Positions 55,418 through 62,453 of a DNA stretch of 64,000 nt are shown here, one piece after another; the first letter of the stretch is position 1, and each line of letters begins with the position of its first letter. This stretch comes from an uncultured Nocardioides sp. (lineage in GTDB: Bacteria > Actinomycetota > Actinomycetes > Propionibacteriales > Nocardioidaceae): the NCBI RefSeq assembly GCF_947489365.1, contig NZ_CANLDB010000005.1:62001-126000 (forward strand), in the 5' to 3' direction. The notes below the pieces were generated by a model. The model had not been told where the DNA came from. It searched no databases and worked only from the letters and a program-made list of their open reading frames with translations. Made by a program: the position numbers and the translations under genes.

Positions 55418-56646
55418 GGCTCCACCGTAGGAGCACCCTGACTGCCGAGCACCGCCACGGCCTGCCGGGCGATCTCCCACTCCTCGTCGGTCGGGACGAC
55501 GAGGACGGCGACCGGCGAGCCGTCCGGCGAGATCCGGACCGCGGAGCGGGGGCCGCGGGCCGCGTCGTTGCGGGCGGCGTCGACCTCGATGCCGAGGTGG
55601 GCGAGGCCGGCGAGGGCGCGCGCCCGGACGGGGGCGGCGTTCTCCCCCACTCCCCCGGTGAGGACGACGGCGTCGAGGCCCCCGAGCGCGGCGAGGTAGG
55701 CGCCGACGTAGGCCCGGATGCGGTGGCAGTAGACGTCGAGCGCCAGGGCGGCGTCCTCGTCGCCGACGTCGGCCGCCGCGACGACGCCGCGCATGTCGTT
55801 GTCACCGGCGAGGCCGCGCAGCCCGGAGGAGGTGTTGAGGGCGCGGTCGACGTCGTCGGCGGACAGGCCCAGCTCGCGGCGGACGTGGCCCAGGACGGCC
55901 GGGTCGAGGTCGCCCGAGCGCGACCCCATGACCAGGCCCCCGAGCGGGGTCAGGCCCATCGAGGTCTCGACCGAGCGGCCGCCGTCGACCGCGGTGGCCG
56001 AGGCGCCGTTGCCGAGGTGCAGCACGATCTGCCTGGTCTCCGCCAGCGGCCTGCCGAGGGCGGCGGCTGCGGCACGGGAGACGAACGCGACCGACGTGCC
56101 GTGGAAGCCGTAGCGGCGCACGCCGGCCTCCCGCCACGCGGCGGGGACGGCGTAGGTGTGGGCCGCGGGCGGCAGTGTGGCGTGGAAGGCGGTGTCGAAG
56201 ACGGCGACGTGCGGCAGGTCGGCGAACACCCGCCGGGCGGCCTCCAGGCCGACCGCGTTGGCGGGGTTGTGCAGCGGCGCCAGCGGCGCGAGCTCGTGGA
56301 CGGCGGCGACCAGGTCGTCGTCCACCAGCACCGGCTCGGAGAACCGGGTGCCGCCGTGGACGACGCGGTGCCCGACGGCGACGAGGCCGAGGTGCGCCAG
56401 GTCCGGGCCGTGCTCGGTGAAGGCGTCCAGCGCGGCGGCGACGGCGGCCTCGTGGTCGTCCAGGTCCCGCTCCCTGACGTGCTCCTCGGCGCCGGTCGTG
56501 TGGACGACGGTGTGGACGACGCGGCTGCCGGGCTCCCCGATCCGCTCCACCAGCCCCGACGCGGCGACGCCGCCGTCGGTCGCGTCGACGACGCGGTACT
56601 TCAGCGACGACGAGCCGGTGTTCAGCACGAGGACGGGGGCGCTCAC
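55414..56646 (-). CDS. ackA: Acetate kinase
   Basis: 410 residues. Family motifs: VLNTGSSSLKYRVVD at the start, GHRVVHGGTRFSEP, FDTAFHATLP, YGFHGTSVAFVSRAA, HLGNGASATAVDGG and GGVGENAAPVRARAL. Makes ATP and acetate from acetyl phosphate, or the reverse. GTG start overlaps the pta stop by four bases, the normal Pta-AckA couple for overflow or acetate use. Length typical. Confidence 0.97.
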   Translation of the reverse strand: MSAPVLVLNTGSSSLKYRVVDATDGGVAASGLVERIGEPGSRVVHTVVHTTGAEEHVRERDLDDHEAAVAAALDAFTEHGPDLAHLGLVAVGHRVVHGGTRFSEPVLVDDDLVAAVHELAPLAPLHNPANAVGLEAARRVFADLPHVAVFDTAFHATLPPAAHTYAVPAAWREAGVRRYGFHGTSVAFVSRAAAAALGRPLAETRQIVLHLGNGASATAVDGGRSVETSMGLTPLGGLVMGSRSGDLDPAVLGHVRRELGLSADDVDRALNTSSGLRGLAGDNDMRGVVAAADVGDEDAALALDVYCHRIRAYVGAYLAALGGLDAVVLTGGVGENAAPVRARALAGLAHLGIEVDAARNDAARGPRSAVRISPDGSPVAVLVVPTDEEWEIARQAVAVLGSQGAPTVEP

Positions 56647-58790
56647 GCGCGTGCCCCCTGCTGGTCCTGGGCCTGGATCGCGGTGATGGCCACGGTACCG
56701 ACGATGTCGCGGACGTCGGCGCCGCGGGACAGGTCGTTGACCGGCTTCGCCAGGCCCTGGAGGACCGGGCCGACGGCCACGGCGCCGGCCGAGCGCTGGA
56801 CGGCCTTGTAGGTGTTGTTGCCCGTGTTGAGGTCCGGGAAGACGAAGACGGTCGCCTGGCCGGCGACGGCCGAGTCGGGCAGCTTCGTCGCGGCGACGGC
56901 GGAGTCGATGGCGGCGTCGTACTGGATGGGCCCCTCGACGGGCAGGTCCGGACGGCGCTCGCGGACCAGGCGGGTGGCCTCGGCGACCTTGTCGACGTCG
57001 CTGCCGGCGCCGGAGGTGCCGGTGGAGTAGGACAGCATCGCCACCCGCGGCTCGATCCCGAACGCCGTGGCGGTCTCGGCGGACGACACGGCGATGTCCG
57101 CGAGCTGGGTGGCGGTCGGGTCGGGGTTGATCGCGCAGTCGCCGTACACGAGCACCCGGTCGGGCAGGCACATGAAGAACACCGACGAGACCGTCGAGAC
57201 GCCGGGCGGCGTGCGGATCACCTCGAGCGCCGGGCGGACCGTGGAGGCGGTCGAGTGGGCGGCGCCGGAGACCATCCCGTCCGCGAGGCCGGTCTCGACC
57301 ATGAGGGTGCCGCAGTACGACACGTCGACGACGAGCTCGCGGGCGTCGGCGAGCTCGACGCCGCGGTGGGCGCGACGCTCGACGTACAGGGCGGCGAAGC
57401 GCTCGACGAGCTCGGTCTCGCGGGGGTCGACGACCTCGACGTCGCCGAGGTCCACGCCCACCTCGGCGGCGCGGGCGCGGACCGCCCGCGGGTCGCCCAG
57501 CAGGACGGGCCGCGCGACCCCCCGTCGTACGACGACCTCGGCGGCGCGCAGGACGCGCTCGTCGGTGCCCTCCGGCAGGACGATCCGCTGCAGGGAGGCC
57601 CCGGCACGGTCGAGCAGCTGGTGCTCGAACATCAGCGGGGTCACGGTCCCGGTCGGGGTCAGGGCGAGCCGGTCGAGCAGCGCGTCGCCGTCGACGTGGG
57701 TGGCGAACAGCGCCGTCGCCGTCGCGAGCTTGCGCGGCGAGTCACGGGTGAGCCGGCCGCGGACGGCGTTGAGCGCGGACGTGGTGGCGTGGGTGCCGAG
57801 GTCGGTGGCGACGATCGGGGTCGCGGAACCGAGCCCGTCGAGCAGCCGACCGACCTGCAACGGCAGGTCGAGGCCGCCGTTGAGCACGATCCCGGACGTA
57901 CGCGGGAAGCCCTCCGAGCCCTGCGCCATGAGCACACCCAGCACGATCTCGGGGCGGTCGCCGGGGGTGACGACGACGGCGCCCTCCACGAGGCGGTCGA
58001 GCACGTGGGGCAGGGTCATGGCGGCCACGACGACACCGGTGACCTCGGTGCCGAGCAGCGCCTCGTCGCCGCTGACCAGCCGGGCGTCGCAGGCGGCGGC
58101 GAGCTCGGCCATCGACGGGGCGCCGAGCAGCGGCTCGTCGGGCAGCGCGAAGCCGGGGGCGTCGCCGAGCGTCACCGCGTCGCGCGCCGCGGCCAGCTCC
58201 TCCTCACCGCCGGTGACACGGTTCGCGACGACCCCGAGCAGGGTGGCGTGGTGGGCGCGCAGCTCCTCGGCCGTGACGGCCGCGAGGGTGCCGACCTCGG
58301 CGGCGGACAGCCCCGCGGCGCCGAGCGTCAGCAGCACGGGCGTGCCGAGGTTGGCGGCGACAGAGGCGTTGAACGCGAACTCGGCCGGGTTGCCGACGTC
58401 GGTGAAGTCGCTGCCCACGACCACGACGGCGTCGCACTGGGCGGCGACCGCGTGGAAGCGTTCGACGATCCGCTCCATCGCCGACGCCGGGTCGGCGTGG
58501 ACCTCCTCGTAGGCGACTCCGGCGCACTCGTCGTACGACAACCGGACGGCGTCGTGGCCGACCAGCAGGTCGAGCACGTAGTCGCGGCCGCGCTCGGCTC
58601 CCCCGCCGGCGCGGACGACGGGCCGGAAGACCCCGACCCGCTCGACGCGGCGCGACAGCGCCTCGACGACCCCGAGCGCGACCGTCGACTTGCCGGTCCA
58701 CCCGGTCGGCGCGGCGACGTAGACGGCGCTGACGGGACCGCCCGGGGCGCCCGGGGCGCCAGGCGCGCTCGCCGCGCCGTCCGGGCTCAC
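56643..58790 (-). CDS. pta: Phosphate acetyltransferase (long, three-domain form)
   Basis: 715 residues, the long form: N-terminal P-loop domain (AAPTGWTGKSTVALGVVEAL), central DRTGG-type regulatory domain (about 220-340), and C-terminal PTA catalytic domain (about 385-710) with IVLPEGTDERVLRAAEVVV, SGAAHSTASTVRPALEVI, PDRVLVYGDCAINPDPTATQ and FVFPDLNTGNNTYKAVQRSA. Interconverts acetyl-CoA and acetyl phosphate. GTG start at 58790 is Pro/Gly/Ala-rich for the first 18 residues and overlaps the stop of the quinone oxidoreductase gene. Confidence 0.96.
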   Translation of the reverse strand: MSPDGAASAPGAPGAPGGPVSAVYVAAPTGWTGKSTVALGVVEALSRRVERVGVFRPVVRAGGGAERGRDYVLDLLVGHDAVRLSYDECAGVAYEEVHADPASAMERIVERFHAVAAQCDAVVVVGSDFTDVGNPAEFAFNASVAANLGTPVLLTLGAAGLSAAEVGTLAAVTAEELRAHHATLLGVVANRVTGGEEELAAARDAVTLGDAPGFALPDEPLLGAPSMAELAAACDARLVSGDEALLGTEVTGVVVAAMTLPHVLDRLVEGAVVVTPGDRPEIVLGVLMAQGSEGFPRTSGIVLNGGLDLPLQVGRLLDGLGSATPIVATDLGTHATTSALNAVRGRLTRDSPRKLATATALFATHVDGDALLDRLALTPTGTVTPLMFEHQLLDRAGASLQRIVLPEGTDERVLRAAEVVVRRGVARPVLLGDPRAVRARAAEVGVDLGDVEVVDPRETELVERFAALYVERRAHRGVELADARELVVDVSYCGTLMVETGLADGMVSGAAHSTASTVRPALEVIRTPPGVSTVSSVFFMCLPDRVLVYGDCAINPDPTATQLADIAVSSAETATAFGIEPRVAMLSYSTGTSGAGSDVDKVAEATRLVRERRPDLPVEGPIQYDAAIDSAVAATKLPDSAVAGQATVFVFPDLNTGNNTYKAVQRSAGAVAVGPVLQGLAKPVNDLSRGADVRDIVGTVAITAIQAQDQQGARA

Positions 58791-59728
58791 GGGACGAGCG
58801 CGATCTTGCCGCCGGGGTGCTGGCCGCGGAGGAACGCGGCCGCCTCGACGGCCTGGTCCAGGGGGTAGGTGCGGGCCACGGGGACCTCCAGGCGACCCTC
58901 GCGGGCCAGTCGGACGAGCTCGGTCCGGACCCCGTCACGGTAGGCCTGCGAGGCGGCCATGCGCCCGGCGATCGCGCGGATCCCCTCGGCCTCGGCGCGC
59001 TGGAACGCCGCGATGGTGACCAGGCGCTCCTTCGCGACTAGGGCGAGGGAGACGTCGAGGGCCTCGTCGGTGCCGACGCAGTCGAGGGCGGCGTCGACAC
59101 GGCCCCAGCCCTGCTCGGCGACCGCGTCGCGGACGCGCTGCTCGAGCCCCTCGCCGTACGTCACGGGGACGCCGCCGTAGCGGCGGACGACGTCGTGGTT
59201 GGCCTCGCTCGCGGTGCCGACCACGTGGACGCCCAGCACGGCGGCCTGCTGCAGGACGCTGACACCGACGGCACCCGAGGCGCCGTGGACGAGGATCGCC
59301 TCCCCGGCGCTCGCGCCCGTCACGTGCAGCATCTCCGCGGCGGTGCTGCCGGCGAGCAGCAGGTTCGCCGCCTGCTCCACCCCGACCTCCGCAGGCCGGT
59401 GGAGCACGTCCTTCGCCGCGACGGTGACCTCGGTGGCCCAGCCGCCGCTGATGCGGAAGGCGAGCACCTCGTCGCCCTCGGCCACGGGCCCGGTGACGAT
59501 CTCGGTGTCGGGACCGACGGCCACCACGGTGCCGGCGACCTCGTAACCCACGGCCTTCGGGAAGTCCGCGGGGTCACCGCCGGCGACGTGCTTGTAGTCG
59601 GCGGGGTTCATGCCCGCGGCCCGCACCCGGATCGTCACCTCCCCCGGCCCCGGGGCGGGGGTGTCGACCTCGGTGAGGGCGAAGACGTCGAGGTCTCCGG
59701 GACGGCTGGCGATCCACTGCTGGGCCAT
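58787..59728 (-). CDS. Zinc-free NADPH:quinone oxidoreductase-like (MDR family)
   Basis: 313 residues. ADH-type N domain with GMNPADYKHVAG in place of zinc ligands, then the nucleotide-binding VHGASGAVGVSVLQQAAVLG (about residue 150). Without zinc sites it probably reduces quinones or enones using NADPH. ATG at 59728 chosen because MAQQWIASRPGDLDV matches the family start; in-frame ATGs further upstream overlap a palindrome. First gene of the pta-ackA unit. Confidence 0.88.
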   Translation of the reverse strand: MAQQWIASRPGDLDVFALTEVDTPAPGPGEVTIRVRAAGMNPADYKHVAGGDPADFPKAVGYEVAGTVVAVGPDTEIVTGPVAEGDEVLAFRISGGWATEVTVAAKDVLHRPAEVGVEQAANLLLAGSTAAEMLHVTGASAGEAILVHGASGAVGVSVLQQAAVLGVHVVGTASEANHDVVRRYGGVPVTYGEGLEQRVRDAVAEQGWGRVDAALDCVGTDEALDVSLALVAKERLVTIAAFQRAEAEGIRAIAGRMAASQAYRDGVRTELVRLAREGRLEVPVARTYPLDQAVEAAAFLRGQHPGGKIALVP

Positions 59729-59782
59729 GACAGGGCCAACGGACCACGGCAGGAGCGTGTTCCCGGACTCGGCGTGACATGG

Positions 59783-59828
59783 CGTGGGGCCCCGCCCGCG
59801 TCCCCATGTCCGCCGACGGGGCCCCACG
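59783..59828. repeat. Perfect 12-bp inverted repeat in a divergent promoter region
   Basis: CGTGGGGCCCCG at 59783-59794 and CGGGGCCCCACG at 59817-59828 around a 22-base loop, between the quinone oxidoreductase (-) and the NmrA-like gene (+). Each arm is itself partly palindromic (GGGGCCCC). Could be a leader hairpin or an operator; no terminator is expected between divergent genes. Confidence 0.7.
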
Positions 59829-59883
59829 ACCTCCCCCATGTACGAGGAGAACGGTAAGCAGGTGTCCACCCGATCCCGGCCGT

Positions 59884-59910
59884 TGATTCACAGATCGTCG
59901 TTCTGAATCA
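59884..59910 (+). promoter_or_regulatory. TGATTCA-N13-TGAATCA dyad upstream of the NmrA-like gene
   Basis: Perfect 7-bp arms at 59884-59890 and 59904-59910 in an AT-richer patch, 55 bp before the ATG at 59966. Looks like a regulator-binding site; NmrA-like genes are often controlled by HxlR- or MarR-type proteins, but none is encoded nearby. Confidence 0.45.
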
Positions 59911-59965
59911 TCCCGGCTGGACGGGCCCCGGGAACACGGGCGGACCCGGGGGCGCTGGGCCGGCC

Positions 59966-60838
59966 ATGGACCGCCCCGCCGCCACCGTCCTCGTCACCGG
60001 CGTCCGTGCCAAGACCGGCCGCCCGCTCGCGACCTCCCTCGCCGGGCGCGACGACGTCACCGTCCGCGGCGGGTCCGGCGACCCGGCCGCGGTCGACGTC
60101 CCGGACGTCGAGCCCGTCGCCTTCTCGTGGGACGACCCCACCGGCTGGGACGCCGCCGTCCGCGGCGTCGACGGCGTGTACGTCGTCCGCCCCGACCGGC
60201 CGGACGCCCCGGCGCTGATCGGCGACCTGCTCGCCCGGACGGCGCCGCACACCCGGGTCGTGCTGCTGTCCGACCTGGACGCCGGCTTCGGCGGGGCCGA
60301 TCGCTGGTCGTTGCGCGTCGAGGAGGCGGTCCGCGACTCCGGCCGGCCGTGGGTGGCCCTGCGTCCGGGGTGGTTCGCGCAGGTGCTGACCGACCCGCGG
60401 TTCTACCTGGGTCCGATCGTCGAGGACGGCGAGCTGCCCTACCCCGCCGGGGACGCCGCCCTGTCCTGGATCGACGCCCGCGACATCGCCGCGGTCGCCG
60501 AGGTGGCCCTGCTCGACCCGGCGTACGACGGCCGGCTGCTGACCCTGACCGGCCCCGCGGCGTACACGCTGCCGGAGACCGCGAGCCTGGTGTCGCAGGC
60601 ACTCGGGCGGCCCGTGGTTCACCGCGACCAGACCGTCGCGGAGGCGACCTCCGGCGGCGAGGGCTTCCAGCTCGCCCTCGACACGGTGACCTTCGAACGC
60701 GTCCGCGCCGGGGTGTTCGCGCTGGTCACCGACACGGTCACCGAGGTCACGGGCCGGCCCGCGCGCCGGTTCGAGGACTACGTGACGGAGGCCTTCTCCC
60801 GCGTCGCCACGACGGAGAACAGCGGGTCGCCGCGGTAG
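59966..60838 (+). CDS. NmrA-like NAD(P)-binding protein (atypical SDR)
   Basis: 290 residues. N-terminal Rossmann segment VLVTGVRAKTGRPLATSL, with Val-Arg-Ala in place of the usual Ala-Thr-Gly; then PVAFSWDDPTGWDAAVRGVD, VVLLSDLDAGFGGADRWSLR, the RPGWFAQVL typical of NmrA-like proteins, and WIDARDIAAVAEVALLDPAY. Redox sensor or small-molecule reductase. ATG at 59966. Its last 61 bp overlap antisense with the methyltransferase gene. Confidence 0.86.
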   Translation: MDRPAATVLVTGVRAKTGRPLATSLAGRDDVTVRGGSGDPAAVDVPDVEPVAFSWDDPTGWDAAVRGVDGVYVVRPDRPDAPALIGDLLARTAPHTRVVLLSDLDAGFGGADRWSLRVEEAVRDSGRPWVALRPGWFAQVLTDPRFYLGPIVEDGELPYPAGDAALSWIDARDIAAVAEVALLDPAYDGRLLTLTGPAAYTLPETASLVSQALGRPVVHRDQTVAEATSGGEGFQLALDTVTFERVRAGVFALVTDTVTEVTGRPARRFEDYVTEAFSRVATTENSGSPR

Positions 60839-61386
60839 CGACCGGACGGCGTCCGCCGCTCCACGCGCGCCGGCGTGAAGCCGCCGGCGCGGGCGAGGTG
60901 GTCGGCGACCAGCGCGCACCGCCCGGCGTCGTCGGTGGCCAGCCACGCGTGCACGGCCTTCGTCGGGAAGCACCGGTTGGAGAACGTGATCACGACGGGC
61001 GCGCCCGGACGCAGCACCCGGGCGGTTTCGGCCAGGACCGCCACCGGGTCGACGAGGTAGTCGATCGAGACGCAGCACAGCACCGCGTCGAACGCCGCGT
61101 CGCCGAACGGCAGCGTCGGGTCCGCGTTCAGGTCGTGCACGACTCGCGCGGTCGCCATTGGGTTGGCGGCGAGCTCCTCGGCGTTGAGGCCCAGCACGGT
61201 GAGCCGCTCCGGCGCCCGGCGCAGGTGGGAGACCCAGGACGACATCAGGTCCAGGACGTCGCCGTCGACGCCCAGCTCGTCGTACAGGTCGGAGACCGCG
61301 TCGACCGCGGCGTCGTCGATGTGGGTGACGAAGCGCGGGACGGCGTAGAACTCTGGGTCAGGACTCTCGTCGTACCGCTCGCTCAT
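60778..61386 (-). CDS. SAM-dependent methyltransferase (class I), small
   Basis: 202 residues. Opens with SERYDESPDPEFYAVPRFVTHIDDAAVDAV; VLDLMSSWVSHLRRAPERLTVLGLNAEELAANP is the degenerate SAM motif (split here: VLDLMSSWVSHL and VLGLNAEEL), then LPFGDAAFDAVLCCVSIDYL and VLRPGAPVVITFSNRCFPTK, all typical of Methyltransf_11-like enzymes. Substrate unknown. ATG at 61386. Convergent, 61-bp 3' overlap with the NmrA-like gene. Confidence 0.86.
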   Translation of the reverse strand: MSERYDESPDPEFYAVPRFVTHIDDAAVDAVSDLYDELGVDGDVLDLMSSWVSHLRRAPERLTVLGLNAEELAANPMATARVVHDLNADPTLPFGDAAFDAVLCCVSIDYLVDPVAVLAETARVLRPGAPVVITFSNRCFPTKAVHAWLATDDAGRCALVADHLARAGGFTPARVERRTPSGRYRGDPLFSVVATREKASVT

Positions 61387-61434
61387 GCCGCCAGCCTGTC
61401 AGGAGGCCGTGCTCTTGGTGATGTCCAGTGAGAC

Positions 61435-61462
61435 GGCCCGGCGGGACATTGCCCGCCGGGCC
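61435..61462 (-). terminator. Hairpin after the small-gene pair
   Basis: Perfect 11-bp stem GGCCCGGCGGG (61435-61445) with CCCGCCGGGCC (61452-61462) and a 6-base loop. It lies just past the stop of the minus-strand gene ending at 61469; no U-tract, as usual in high-GC actinobacteria. Confidence 0.65.
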
Positions 61463-61468
61463 TCGATC

Positions 61469-61672
61469 TCACGGATTGATGCTCTCACCGCCCGTGACCG
61501 TTCGCGGCCGGCGGTCGCTGCGGCGGCCCGAACCGGCACTGTTGGCCCGGTTCTGACCGGGCGGCACGGGCGCGTTGACGTCAGGCGTCGGGATCTTCCG
61601 CGGCCAGACGTCCGGCGGGGTCGGGTAACGCCGGCTGACGATGGCGTAACCGAGCCTCCTTGCGGGGCTCAT
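61469..61672 (-). CDS. Small protein, second of a coupled pair, unknown
   Basis: 67 residues, basic and Pro-rich (RRLGYAIVSRRYPTPPDVWP ... RRSDRRPRTVTGGESINP). ATG at 61672 overlaps the stop of the preceding small gene (ATGA), which supports it being translated. No homologue recognised. Part of a less GC-rich pocket beside tRNA-Ser. Confidence 0.5.
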   Translation of the reverse strand: MSPARRLGYAIVSRRYPTPPDVWPRKIPTPDVNAPVPPGQNRANSAGSGRRSDRRPRTVTGGESINP

Positions 61673-61866
61673 TGGTTTCCACCGCCGTCGAACGGACGCT
61701 GTGGAAGCCCTGAGCTCCCATCCCGGTGACCATCTACGTAGCCGGCCTTGTAGCCGTCACCGGCACCATCGAGGTAGCCGTCCACATAGTTGCTCGACCG
61801 GGAGTTGCTCACGACGGCGGCGATCTTCTTGCGGTGAGGGTCGTTGAAAATTCTGGGTCGTCCCAC
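61669..61866 (-). CDS. Small protein with Asp-Gly/Tyr repeats, unknown
   Basis: 65 residues. GRPRIFNDPHRKKIAAVVSN is a basic N terminus resembling a short DNA-binding tail; the middle YVDGYLDGAGDGYKAGYVDG then HRDG repeats a G/D-Y-x-DG pattern. GTG start at 61866 has AAAGGAG six to eight bases upstream, the clearest ribosome site in this region, which decides the start. Codon use is less GC-biased than in neighbours. Function unknown. Confidence 0.62.
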   Translation of the reverse strand: MGRPRIFNDPHRKKIAAVVSNSRSSNYVDGYLDGAGDGYKAGYVDGHRDGSSGLPQRPFDGGGNQ

Positions 61867-62190
61867 TTGGGACTCCTTTCGGGCGTGCACGTCAGCAGAC
61901 AGCTGCCCGTGACTTTTGGCGGCTTCTGTTGGCATGCGTCGGTTACTGACAGCAAGCGGCATAGATGCGCTTGCGGAGGGCACATCGGGTGCCTGGCACC
62001 TCAGTGCCGAATCTCCTCTCAGGCTTGAGTTAGCACTGAGATGTCCCTTCTGCCCGTTGTCGAACTTCTGGCCGCCCGACCCATAGCGACACATTTTGAA
62101 CCGGTGCGCGCGCGATCACAAGACCCGTCGGACCGTTGCTGGGCAACAGCCCCGAACCGCAAGTGGCACGGTCTGGGCGAAAGTGAAGAC
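61867..62190. other. Gene-poor, less GC-rich stretch next to tRNA-Ser
   Basis: No convincing coding region on either strand beyond short shadow frames. Base composition is visibly more balanced than elsewhere in the window. It contains the promoter side of the small-gene pair. No integrase, transposase or duplicated tRNA end was found. Confidence 0.6.
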
Positions 62191-62233
62191 GAGCAGCCCC
62201 CGTCCTGCGGGACTCGCAGGTCGAGGGCTGCTC
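62191..62233 (-). terminator. Terminator hairpin downstream of tRNA-Ser
   Basis: GAGCAGCCC at 62191-62199 pairs with GGGCTGCTC at 62225-62233, and CCTGCG with CGCAGG inside. On the minus strand, where the tRNA is transcribed, the sequence beyond the stem is T-richer (GTCTTCACTTTC). Confidence 0.8.
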
Positions 62234-62241
62234 GCACTCGG

Positions 62242-62328
62242 CGGTGGCGGAGGGATTTGAACCCTCGGTGGGGTCGCCCCCACAAACGCTTTCGAGGCGT
62301 TCTCCTTAGGCCGCTCGGACACGCCACC
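62242..62328 (-). tRNA. tRNA-Ser (anticodon CGA)
   Basis: 87 nt on the minus strand. Acceptor GGTGGCG pairs with CGCCACC, discriminator G. The anticodon arm AACGC-CTCGAAA-GCGTT gives anticodon CGA, reading UCG. A long variable arm (GGGGGCGACCCC region) is typical of serine tRNA, and the T-arm is GAGGGTTCAAATCCCTC. CCA is not encoded. Confidence 0.96.
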
Positions 62329-62453
62329 GCGCGGAACGGTACCGGAGCCCGCCCCCCGCCCGGAAACCGAGGGTGTCCGGGTCGGGCCCGGGGCCACGTC
62401 ATCCGCGATGGTGACGTGTGACAGAGGACACACAGGTGCGCTTGACTGCCGTG

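Noticed and set aside
62041..62421. 126-residue rightward frame near tRNA-Ser
   Set aside because: It crosses the tRNA gene and the terminator hairpin and has no ribosome site.
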